DNA from: Bacteroidota bacterium
GTDB lineage: Bacteria; Bacteroidota; Bacteroidia; Chitinophagales; BACL12
Direction: 5' to 3'
Length of the DNA: 64,000 nt
NCBI GenBank assembly: GCA_016706255.1
Contig: JADJJZ010000029.1
Location: 124,001-188,000 of the forward strand
The notes below the pieces were generated by a model, which saw nothing but the letters and a program-made list of their open reading frames with translations, was not told the origin of the DNA and did no database searches. Each line of letters opens with the position of its first letter. Within the stretch, counting starts at the first letter, position 1. The translations under genes were made by a program, and so were the position numbers. This document shows, piece after piece, positions 16,981 to 23,800 of this stretch.

Positions 16981-19542
16981 ATGTTTGAAGGCGAAAAAAT
17001 AATTCCGATAAATATTGAGGAAGAAATGAAAACAGCCTACATCGATTATTCGATGTCGGTAATTGTTGCCCGTGCGATACCTGATGTGCGTGACGGTCTG
17101 AAACCCGTTCACCGTCGCGTGTTGTATGGTATGAAGGAATTGGGTGTTAACTATGCCAAACCTTATAAAAAATCTGCCCGTATTGTTGGGGAGGTATTAG
17201 GTAAATATCACCCGCATGGTGATACATCAGTTTATGATGCCATGGTGCGTATGGCGCAGGAGTGGAGCATGCGTTATCCGTTAGTGGATGGACAAGGTAA
17301 CTTTGGTTCGGTTGATGGTGACAGTCCTGCAGCAATGCGTTATACCGAAGCACGTTTTTCCAGAATTGCCGAAGAAATGATGGCCGATTTGGATAAAGAA
17401 ACTGTTGATTTCAGTAATAACTTCGACGATACACTTGAGGAGCCAACCGTATTGCCATCTAAAATACCAAACCTGTTAATCAACGGTTCTTCCGGGATTG
17501 CAGTTGGTATGGCAACTAATATCCTCCCGCATAACTTATCTGAAATTTGTGATGGCATTGTTGAATACATTCGCAACAGGGAAATTACCATTCCTGAATT
17601 GATGAAGTATATCAAAGGCCCGGATTTCCCGACAGGCGCAACCATTTACGGTATTGAAGGTATTGCAGAAAGTTTTGAAACTGGTCGCGGCAGAATTGTT
17701 GTACGCGGAGTTGCCAATATTGAAACTACAGCAAACGGTCGCGAACATATCGTGATTACCGAATTGCCATATCAGGTAAATAAAGCCTTATTCATTACTA
17801 AAATTTCTGAGCTTGTTCACGAGAAAAAAATTGAAGGTATTTCTGATGCCAACGATTATTCTGACCGTGAAGGTATGCGCGTGGTAATCGATTTGAAAAA
17901 GGATGCCGTTGCTACCGTTGTATTGAATCAGTTATACAAATACACACCGTTACAAAGTTCTTATGGTGTAAATAATATCTGCTTGCATCAGGGCCGTCCA
18001 AAATTGCTCAATCTGAAACAGATGATTGCGTATTTTGTCGATTTCCGCCATGAAGTGGTAGTGCGCAGAACACAGTATGATTTGCGTAAGGCTGAAGAAC
18101 GTGCACATATACTCGAAGGTTTGTTAATTGCCCTCGACCATTTGGATGAAGTAATTGCCCTCATAAGAGGATCAAAAACGCCTGATGAGGCAAAAGAAGG
18201 TTTAATGAGTGGTTTCGGATTAAGCGATTTGCAGTCCAAAGCCATTCTCGAAATGCGTTTACAGCGTTTAACCGGCCTCGAGCGCGATAAAATTCGTGAA
18301 GAATACAATGAAGTAATGGCGCATATTGCACGTTTAAAAGAAATTTTAGCGAATGAGCCAATGAGAATGCAAATCATTGTAGATGAAACTTTAGAAATCA
18401 AAGCGAAATACGGTGATGAACGCCGCACAAATATTGTTGCTGCTGAAGGTGAAATGCGTATTGAAGATTTGATTGAGGAAGAAGATGTTGCGATTACTAT
18501 TTCGCACATGGGATATATCAAACGCACCTCGCTGACAGAATATCGTGTTCAGGGTCGCGGAGGGAAAGGTGCAAAAGGTGGCGCTACGCGAGATGAGGAC
18601 TTTATTGAACACATTTTTATTGCCAGCACGCATGATACCATGTTGTTCTTTACACAACAGGGAAAATGTTTCTGGCTGCCGGTTTATCAAATTCCGGAAG
18701 GAACCAGAACCTCAAAAGGACGTGCTATCCAAAATATGATTAGCTTACCTCCGGATGATAAAGTAATGGCGTATATCGACATTCATGACCTTGAGGATGA
18801 GCAGTTTATAAATAATCATTATCTTGTATTCTGTACTAAAAAAGGTACCATCAAAAAAACAACGGTAGAGGCTTTCAGTCGCCCGCGTGCAAATGGTATT
18901 GTGGCCATAAACATTGCTGAAGGTGATGAATTACTCGAAGTGCGTTTGACCAATGGCAACTGTGAAATTATGCTTGCGGTTAAGAGCGGAAGAGCGATTC
19001 GTTTCCCTGAGGAAAAGGTTAGACCAATGGGCAGAACAGCAACCGGTGTTATTGGTATAGAATTAGCAGATGAACAGGATGAGGTAGTTGGCATGATTAC
19101 TGTTGAGAAGGGCGATAAAGAAAAATCTGTTTTGGTTGTGAGTGAAAACGGATACGGAAAACGCAGTCAGCTCGTCGATTTAGAAACCGGTGAACAAGAA
19201 TACCGAATTACAAATCGCGGGGGAAAAGGTGTTACCACAATTAAAATCACACCAAAAACCGGTGCTTTAATAACCATTAAGGATGTGACAGATAATGATG
19301 ATTTGATGATTATTTGTGAATCGGGACTGGCTATTCGAATTGGGGTTGAAAATTTAAGGGTGATGGGACGCGCTACACAAGGTGTTCGATTAATCAACTT
19401 ACGTGACGGAGACCGCATTGCATCTGTTACCAGAACAGAAAAAGATGAAGAAGAAGATGCTCAAATAATTGACGGGGAAATCACCGGAAACGAGGAACAA
19501 ACAGGAGAGGAGCCTACCGAAACTAACAATATAGAAGAATAA
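16981..19542 (+). CDS. gyrA: DNA gyrase subunit A
   Basis: Breaks and rejoins DNA during negative supercoiling, with GyrB (not in the window). The 853-aa protein starts MFEGEKIIPINIEEEMKTAY. The active-site Tyr is Y121 in AAMRYTEAR. The quinolone-resistance region reads HPHGDTSVYDAMVRMAQ, with Thr at the site of E. coli Ser83 and Asp at Asp87; Thr is a normal residue there in many species. The C-terminal beta-pinwheel begins near residue 500 with the GyrA-box-like QGRGGKGAKGG. The tail is acidic. It is followed 42 nt later by a TPR gene that may be cotranscribed. Confidence 0.97.
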   Translation: MFEGEKIIPINIEEEMKTAYIDYSMSVIVARAIPDVRDGLKPVHRRVLYGMKELGVNYAKPYKKSARIVGEVLGKYHPHGDTSVYDAMVRMAQEWSMRYPLVDGQGNFGSVDGDSPAAMRYTEARFSRIAEEMMADLDKETVDFSNNFDDTLEEPTVLPSKIPNLLINGSSGIAVGMATNILPHNLSEICDGIVEYIRNREITIPELMKYIKGPDFPTGATIYGIEGIAESFETGRGRIVVRGVANIETTANGREHIVITELPYQVNKALFITKISELVHEKKIEGISDANDYSDREGMRVVIDLKKDAVATVVLNQLYKYTPLQSSYGVNNICLHQGRPKLLNLKQMIAYFVDFRHEVVVRRTQYDLRKAEERAHILEGLLIALDHLDEVIALIRGSKTPDEAKEGLMSGFGLSDLQSKAILEMRLQRLTGLERDKIREEYNEVMAHIARLKEILANEPMRMQIIVDETLEIKAKYGDERRTNIVAAEGEMRIEDLIEEEDVAITISHMGYIKRTSLTEYRVQGRGGKGAKGGATRDEDFIEHIFIASTHDTMLFFTQQGKCFWLPVYQIPEGTRTSKGRAIQNMISLPPDDKVMAYIDIHDLEDEQFINNHYLVFCTKKGTIKKTTVEAFSRPRANGIVAINIAEGDELLEVRLTNGNCEIMLAVKSGRAIRFPEEKVRPMGRTATGVIGIELADEQDEVVGMITVEKGDKEKSVLVVSENGYGKRSQLVDLETGEQEYRITNRGGKGVTTIKITPKTGALITIKDVTDNDDLMIICESGLAIRIGVENLRVMGRATQGVRLINLRDGDRIASVTRTEKDEEEDAQIIDGEITGNEEQTGEEPTETNNIEE

Positions 19543-19584
19543 CATAAAGAATTGAATATCAATAAATTAAAAATCAAAAAACAA

Positions 19585-20769
19585 ATGAAAATCATATCAG
19601 CAATCGTTCTGTCTTTCATGGTATTTACATCTGTTGTAAACGCTCAAAACAGTAAGGTTACTACAGCGGCAAACGCACGTTATGCAGGTGAATACGACAA
19701 AGCAAAACAGGCCATTGACGAGGCTATTTTGAATGAAAAAACTTCCGTTCAGGCTAAAACCTGGGTTATTAGGGGAGATATTCATAATGATATAGCAAAA
19801 GACACTACCGGCAAATATTCTAATATCGCAAATCCTTTGGATGCTGCTTTTGAATCGTTCAAAACGGCATTAACAATGGAAGACTCTAAAAACTACAAGG
19901 TTAAGGTGGCAGAAGGGTTATTTACTACATACAACCTGTTTTTCATGAAGGGTTTAGATGCCTACAATGCCGGAAATATTGAAGATGCGTATAAGAACTT
20001 CTACATGGCTAATCAGGCCAATATGATTCAAATGGATGCCAATCCGCTTGCAATCCTTGATACCGGTGTATTTTACAACATGGGTTTAATGGCTGAACGT
20101 TTAGGCAAAAATGCTGAAGCTATTGCTGTTTATCAGAAGTTGCTCGATATCAAATACGAGGACAAAGATTTGTATACAAAGCTTTCAAACCTTTACACAG
20201 AAGGTGGTAGAGCAGATGAAGCACTCAAAATTCTTGAAGCGGGCCGCGCTGCAATGCCTAATGATAAAGATATTATGATTGCCGAGTTGAACTATTACAT
20301 CAACGCAAACAAACTTGATATCCTGGTTACAAAGCTGGAAAGCGCGATAGCACTGGATCCTAAGAATACCGATTTGTATTTTGTATTGGGAACTACCCAT
20401 GGTGAATTAATCAAATTGGATTCAACAAATGGTAAAATGCACTTTGATGCTGCAATAGTTGCTTACGATAAAGCTTTAGCACTTGATCCAAATCGTTTTG
20501 ACATTAACCTGAACGCAGGCGCTTTGTTTTATAACACGGCAATTGAAATGAACAAGGTGATGAACGCGTTACCACTGGAAAAAGAAAAAGAATACGAATC
20601 GCTAAAAGTTGAACGCAATAAACTTTACAGTCGCGCTTTACCGTATTTCGAAAACGCTTACAAAATTGACCCAACAAATACAGATTGTATGTTAGCCTTA
20701 AAAGAAATTTATGTTCGTTTAGACATGAAAGAAAAGGCTGATGAAATGAAAGCAAAATTGGGTAACTGA
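19585..20769 (+). CDS. Exported TPR-repeat protein
   Basis: A periplasmic or surface TPR protein of about 394 aa. The frame is open from a TTG at 19552, but the ATG at 19585 gives a clean signal peptide (MKIISAIVLSFMVFTSVVNA) and is preferred. TPR units follow throughout (for example FYNMGLMAERLGKNAEAIAVY and LYTEGGRADEALKILEAG). No catalytic motif is present; such proteins usually act as scaffolds. It lies close behind gyrA and ends before a perfect 11-bp hairpin. Confidence 0.85.
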   Translation: MKIISAIVLSFMVFTSVVNAQNSKVTTAANARYAGEYDKAKQAIDEAILNEKTSVQAKTWVIRGDIHNDIAKDTTGKYSNIANPLDAAFESFKTALTMEDSKNYKVKVAEGLFTTYNLFFMKGLDAYNAGNIEDAYKNFYMANQANMIQMDANPLAILDTGVFYNMGLMAERLGKNAEAIAVYQKLLDIKYEDKDLYTKLSNLYTEGGRADEALKILEAGRAAMPNDKDIMIAELNYYINANKLDILVTKLESAIALDPKNTDLYFVLGTTHGELIKLDSTNGKMHFDAAIVAYDKALALDPNRFDINLNAGALFYNTAIEMNKVMNALPLEKEKEYESLKVERNKLYSRALPYFENAYKIDPTNTDCMLALKEIYVRLDMKEKADEMKAKLGN

Positions 20770-20802
20770 TTACAACAATATAATTTGTTTCAATATCATT
20801 TG

Positions 20803-20834
20803 AATAAGGGAGAGCTGATTGGTTCTCCCTTATT
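20803..20834 (+). terminator. Terminator after the TPR gene
   Basis: AATAAGGGAGA (20803-20813) pairs perfectly with TCTCCCTTATT (20824-20834). The trailing T-run is short, so it may act in both directions. It lies 13 nt before the first attC-like site. Confidence 0.65.
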
Positions 20835-20846
20835 TCGTGATATTCT

Positions 20847-21025
20847 ACTTAACATAATGTTTAGTTATGTGGAGAGGCTGTTTTTTCGGGGTTGGGGTAT
20901 GATTTTTTTAACTACCTTTTTCGAGTAGTTACTTTTAAAAAAATCATACCTACCCGAAAAACAAAGCGCAAAAAATTATCATGTCGCTTTGAGCCGAATG
21001 CACATCAACTTCTATTATGTTAATG
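20847..21025 (-). repeat. attC-like site 1
   Basis: R' core on minus GTTAAGT (plus ACTTAAC 20847-20853). Outer arms AACATAAT and ATTATGTT pair; AGTTATGTG pairs with CACATCAACT with one extrahelical base. Inside are a long stem (right arm degraded here, CATACCTACCC) and a second stem CAAAGCG/CGCTTTG. The distal core is degenerate. Confidence 0.5.
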
Positions 21026-21175
21026 TAGAAAATCCTAATGAAACTGAACTACAAAATTTAGGAGAGGGGAAGTTAGTAAAATAAGAAATAGCTATACGTT
21101 TAATCTTTTAGGAAATTTCACAGGGGAATAGCTGTTATCGGTTTACTAATTGCGCTTTTTGATTATATCTACTAA
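20998..21175 (+). pseudogene. Copy 1 of short plus-strand cassette protein, frameshifted
   Basis: Same start as copy 2 (MHINFYYVNVENPNETELQN), but one G is missing in the GGAGAGGGG run near 21067 and one A before GGGG near 21123. The frame ends after LGEGKLVK, losing the membrane helix. These are homopolymer changes, so a sequencing error is possible. Confidence 0.5.
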
Positions 21176-21542
21176 AAGTGATACAATAAGCAATGTCGCG
21201 TAAACGCAAAACATTATTTTTAAAGAAAATATAAAGTGAGTATCGTATCTAAAGGATAGCGCAATTATTGCCGCCATTAAAAATGTGTTTAAATACCCTA
21301 CTATTACCAAAACTTCAGATATAGATTCTTTTAGATTTTTTGGTCTAAAAAAATAAATATGTGAAGAAACTGCTGCATGTAGAGCAAAAAGAAAGTGATA
21401 TTGAAATTATTGTTGAATATACTAAATCTATATCATCGTGCCTTGTTACATATAATAAGCACATCCAAAAGAAAGTGTTGTAAGCAAACAGCGTTGCGGC
21501 AAGTTTACCATGTTTATTTAAAATTTGTAACCCCTCTAACAT
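21146..21542 (-). pseudogene. Copy 1 of cassette four-helix membrane protein, frameshifted
   Basis: The N-terminal 65 residues are identical to the copy at 21918-22313 (MLEGLQILNKHGKLAATLFA and on). The frame then stops at TYLFF because the A-run near 21347-21353 has seven A instead of six. The downstream sequence still matches copy 2. Either a decayed duplicate or a homopolymer error. Confidence 0.55.
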
Positions 21543-21614
21543 TCACCAAACATACAAACTTTTAGGAGCGTGGCAAATTTTGTAGTTCAGTTTCCTTCCT
21601 TTTAATTATTTTCT

Positions 21615-21795
21615 ATTTAACATAATGTTTAGTTATGTGGAGAGGCTGTTTTTTCGGGGTTGGGGTATGATTTTTTTAACTACCTTTTTCGAGTAGTTAC
21701 TTTTAAAAAAATCATACCCCAACCCCGAAAAACAAAGCGCAAAAATTATCATGTCGCTTTGAGCCGAATGCACATCAACTTCTATTATGTTAATG
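21615..21795 (-). repeat. attC-like site 2
   Basis: R' core on minus GTTAAAT (plus ATTTAAC 21615-21621). A perfect 28-bp stem joins 21650-21677 to 21705-21732, capped by AACTAC/GTAGTT (21678-21683 with 21693-21698). A second stem CAAAGCG/CGCTTTG follows, then the outer arm ending at 21795. The distal core (minus CATTAAC) departs from RYYYAAC. Confidence 0.6.
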
Positions 21796-21947
21796 TAGAA
21801 AATCCTAATGAAACTGAACTACAAAATTTAGGAGAGGGGGAAGTTAGTAAAATAAGAAATAGCTATACGTTTAATCTTTTAGGAAATTTCACAAGGGGAA
21901 TAGCTGTTATCGGTTTACTAATTGCGCTTTTTGATTATATCTACTAA
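21768..21947 (+). CDS. Short cassette protein with C-terminal membrane helix, copy 2
   Basis: A 59-aa frame starting MHINFYYVNVENPNETELQN and ending in one hydrophobic helix (GIAVIGLLIALFDYIY). A longer open frame exists from 21660, but it would translate the attC hairpin, so the ATG at 21768 is preferred; it is the start shared with the copy at 22542. The first ten codons lie in the outer arm of the attC-like site. Its 3' end overlaps the convergent membrane-protein gene by 30 nt. Conservation between two diverged copies supports it, but it may be a by-product of site duplication. Function unknown. Confidence 0.45.
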   Translation: MHINFYYVNVENPNETELQNLGEGEVSKIRNSYTFNLLGNFTRGIAVIGLLIALFDYIY

Positions 21948-22313
21948 AAGTGATACAATAAGCAATGTCGCGTAAACGCAAAACATTATTTTTAAAGAAA
22001 ATATAAAGTGAGTATCGTATCTAAAGGATAGCGCAATTATTGCCGCCATTAAAAATGTGTTTAAATACCCTACTATTACCAAAACTTCAGATATAGATTC
22101 TTTTAGATTTTTTGGTCTAAAAAATAAATATGTGAAGAAACTGCTGCATGTAGAGCAAAAAGAAAGTGATATTGAAATTATTGTTGAATATACTAAATCT
22201 ATATCATCGTGCCTTGTTACATATAATAAGCACATCCAAAAGAAAGTGTTGTAAGCAAACAGCGTTGCGGCAAGTTTACCATGTTTATTTAAAATTTGTA
22301 ACCCCTCTAACAT
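21918..22313 (-). CDS. Cassette-encoded four-helix membrane protein, copy 2
   Basis: A 131-aa protein with four predicted membrane helices (about residues 15-33, 42-64, 75-97, 105-125), a basic tail (DIIKKRN) and no catalytic motif. It is clearly homologous to the product at 22695-23099: both share QILNK.GK, LLYVT.H, DL..S.IISI.LS and HFIFSLKI-like stretches. It lies 72 nt inside the R' core of its unit, in canonical cassette orientation, with its own -33/-7 promoter ending 4 nt before the ATG. No family recognised. Confidence 0.7.
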   Translation of the reverse strand: MLEGLQILNKHGKLAATLFAYNTFFWMCLLYVTRHDDIDLVYSTIISISLSFCSTCSSFFTYLFFRPKNLKESISEVLVIVGYLNTFLMAAIIALSFRYDTHFIFSLKIMFCVYATLLIVSLLVDIIKKRN

Positions 22314-22317
22314 TCAC

Positions 22318-22325
22318 CAAACATA
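22318..22325 (-). promoter_or_regulatory. Cassette promoter -7 box, copy 2
   Basis: On the minus strand TTTG, 19 bp, then TATGTTTG, which matches the Bacteroidota consensus exactly. The box ends 4 nt before the ATG, so the transcript would be leaderless or nearly so. Confidence 0.6.
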
Positions 22326-22385
22326 CAAACTTTTAGGAGCGTGGCAAATTTTGTAGTTCAGTTTCCTTCCTTTTAATTATTTTCT

Positions 22386-22569
22386 ATTTAACATAATGTT
22401 TAGTTATGTGGAGAGGCTGTTTTTTCGGGGTTGGGGTATGATTTTTTTAACTACCTTTTTCGAGTAGTTACTTTTAAAAAAATCATACCCCAACCCCGAA
22501 AAATCAAACGCTTAAATAAAATTATGTCGTTTGAAAGCCGAATGCACATAACTTCTATTATGTGTAACG
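22386..22569 (-). repeat. attC-like site 3
   Basis: R' core on minus GTTAAAT (plus ATTTAAC 22386-22392). It has the same long stem as site 2. The second stem here is CAAACG/CGTTTG instead of CAAAGCG/CGCTTTG, both sides changed together. The outer arm AGTTATGTG pairs perfectly with CACATAACT. The distal core is degenerate. Confidence 0.58.
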
Positions 22570-22745
22570 TAGAAAATGCACAATCAAAAACAAAAAATAA
22601 ATTAGGGGATGATGATTATATAGATATTGATAAAACAAGGCAAAACCCTGCTTTTATATTTATATCTAATATGTATTTTTTAGGGGCTTTGGGTTTAATT
22701 ATTTATGCCGCTTCTGAATACATCTCTTACCTTAGCAGAAGCTAA
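22542..22745 (+). CDS. Short cassette protein with C-terminal membrane helix, copy 3
   Basis: A 67-aa frame (MHITSIMCNVENAQSKTKNK), acidic in the middle (DDDYIDID), with a C-terminal hydrophobic helix (MYFLGALGLIIYAASEYI). It aligns with the copy at 21768 in position, start (MHI, NVEN) and layout, though the middle has diverged. It overlaps the convergent membrane-protein gene by 51 nt. Function unknown. Confidence 0.45.
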   Translation: MHITSIMCNVENAQSKTKNKLGDDDYIDIDKTRQNPAFIFISNMYFLGALGLIIYAASEYISYLSRS

Positions 22746-23099
22746 CGCCATAACATAAACAACTATACATATTTTCAATGAGAATATAAAATTTGTATGG
22801 AATCTAAATGATAAAAATGCTATTATAGACATTACAAATGTATTTGCATATGCAACAATCATCATTATTTCATAAGGCTCTTTTTTAATTTCGTGGTTTT
22901 TTGGTAAAACATATAAGTAGGTAATGTAACTACATGCTGACGCACATGATGATAGTGCAATAGAAATTATTATGCTTTCAATCAAGTCTAACTCATTGTG
23001 ATTTGTAACATAAAGTAAGCAAAACCAAATGAGGGAATTATAAAGTATAAAAGAGGCAACTTGTTTGCCCATTTTATTTAATATCTGAAATGCGTCCAT
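22695..23099 (-). CDS. Cassette-encoded four-helix membrane protein, copy 3
   Basis: A 134-aa diverged homologue of the protein at 21918-22313, with the same four-helix layout. The frame is open from 23147, but the ATG at 23099 (MDAFQILNKMGKQVASFILY) aligns with the other copy's start and follows a promoter box by 4 nt, so it is preferred. It shows no catalytic motif. Both copies have small residues and cysteines in helix 2 (SSCASACSYITYLY versus SFCSTCSSFFTYLF). Confidence 0.7.
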   Translation of the reverse strand: MDAFQILNKMGKQVASFILYNSLIWFCLLYVTNHNELDLIESIIISIALSSCASACSYITYLYVLPKNHEIKKEPYEIMMIVAYANTFVMSIIAFLSFRFHTNFIFSLKICIVVYVMALASAKVRDVFRSGINN

Positions 23100-23103
23100 T
23101 CTA

Positions 23104-23111
23104 CAAACATA
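23104..23111 (-). promoter_or_regulatory. Cassette promoter -7 box, copy 3
   Basis: TATGTTTG on the minus strand, preceded at 19 bp by TGTG (one mismatch from TTTG) and ending 4 nt before the ATG, exactly as in copy 2. Confidence 0.55.
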
Positions 23112-23182
23112 AACCAATCCACACGCATAACACAGAAGCGTTGGCAATTTATTTTTTGTTTTATTCCTTTTTCCTATTTTCT

Positions 23183-23362
23183 ACTTAACATAATGTTAAT
23201 TATAGGCAAATAGCTAAATAATTGAATATTAATTTCAAAGAGCAATTATTTTTTCGGTTGAAGCTGCTGCGAATTAAAGGGAAAATCCTTAAATTTATGC
23301 TTTAATTCGCAGCAGCTTCAACCGAAACCGCTATTTGCCTATAATTAGACGCTATGTTAAGT
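23183..23362 (-). repeat. Complete attC-like site 4
   Basis: Outer cores ACTTAAC (23183-23189) and GTTAAGT (23356-23362) fit RYYYAAC and GTTRRRY and pair within a 10-bp arm. After a 2-nt internal loop and one extrahelical G (23348), an 18-bp stem joins 23197-23214 to 23330-23347. An inner 28-bp stem (TTTCGGTTGAAGCTGC and its complement) closes on a 20-nt loop. The extrahelical base is on the strand expected for an attC in minus orientation. The inner stem sequence is unrelated to sites 1-3. Confidence 0.65.
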
Positions 23363-23388
23363 AGCATTTTTAAAGGAAGGAATTAAAA

Positions 23389-23421
23389 CAAAAAACCCCG
23401 CCACTCTAAATGACAGGGTTT
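23389..23421 (-). terminator. Minus-strand terminator inside the last cassette
   Basis: On the minus strand AAACCC...GGGTTT flank a loop with further GTCA/AGTGG pairing, followed by TTTTTTGTTTT. It lies 27 nt before site 4 in the minus reading direction, the place of a cassette transcript end. Only a 23-aa frame (MLEKVLQECIKLVPDILNAN) precedes it. Confidence 0.55.
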
Positions 23422-23492
23422 GCATTCAAAATATCCGGCACGAGCTTGATGCACTCTTGCAATACCTTTTCTAACATTTTAAACTTTAAAAG

Positions 23493-23630
23493 ATGAGCCA
23501 AAGAAGAACCGACTTCTATCGGTGGCTAAAAGTATTGCTGCCGTTTATTATTCTGTTAACAATTATGATTACAAAGCCCCCGCAAGGGGGTATTTTTATT
23601 TTAATTCAATGCGATAGCTACTCAACATAA
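23493..23630 (+). CDS. Possible 45-aa membrane peptide in the last cassette
   Basis: Starts MSQRRTDFYRWLKVLLPFII and has one or two short hydrophobic stretches. It contains a CCCCC-GCAA-GGGGG hairpin followed by a T-rich tract (23577-23600), which would stop transcription before its own stop codon. Its stop lies in the attC-like half-site (TCAACATAA). Weak support; it may be noncoding. Confidence 0.25.
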   Translation: MSQRRTDFYRWLKVLLPFIILLTIMITKPPQGGIFILIQCDSYST

Positions 23631-23661
23631 CGCAATACATTATAGGCAAATATAAGTTACC
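23623..23661 (-). repeat. attC-like half-site 5
   Basis: Minus strand TATTTGCCTATAAT followed by a spacer and TTATGTTGAGT; R' GTTGAGT fits GTTRRRY and the L' part is nearly identical to site 4. No convincing opposite arm is seen to the right, apart from weak similarity near 23718-23740, so the site is incomplete or degenerate. Confidence 0.4.
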
Positions 23662-23747
23662 TCGAAACAGGCCGAAAGTCAATGAATTCAATGTGTTTAG
23701 ACAGATATGCATCGTTGGCCATAATCACATTATGAAACATCTGTAAA

Positions 23748-23774
23748 CAAAAAATCCCGGCTGTTACACCGGGA
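23748..23774 (-). terminator. Terminator of the M23 peptidase gene
   Basis: On the minus strand TCCCGG and CCGGGA form a hairpin with an 8-nt loop, followed by TTTTTTG. It lies 26 nt past the stop. Confidence 0.8.
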
Positions 23775-23800
23775 CTTCACTTGTATGCAGAGGGATAATT

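Larger units (their letters stand above)
20847..23661 (-). mobile_element. Integron-like cassette array without integrase (CALIN candidate)
   Basis: Three tandem units start at 20847, 21615 and 22386 (periods 768, 771 and 797 bp). A complete palindromic site closes them at 23183-23362 and a further half-site lies at 23623. Every boundary has, on the minus strand, GTTAAGT, GTTAAAT, GTTAAAT, GTTAAGT and GTTGAGT, all fitting the integron R' core GTTRRRY. Each core belongs to a long hairpin-forming site. Units 1 and 2 are nearly identical; unit 3 shares the site and has diverged genes. Each unit holds one minus-strand membrane-protein gene in the usual cassette orientation and a convergent short plus-strand frame. 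No integrase gene is present, so the call rests on site structure. Confidence 0.6.

Noticed and set aside
17221..17260. Quinolone-resistance change in GyrA (Thr at the Ser83 position)
   Set aside because: Thr is a normal residue at this position in many susceptible species; Asp87 is intact, so no resistance is inferred.
21660..21767. N-terminal extension of the short cassette protein (MGYDFFNYLFRVV)
   Set aside because: It would translate the long hairpin of the attC-like site; the ATG at 21768 is shared with the diverged copy and fits better.
20847..23362. Possible insertion sequence or MITE with terminal inverted repeats
   Set aside because: No transposase or target-site duplication was seen; the palindromes lie at every unit boundary rather than at two ends, and the cores fit attC better.
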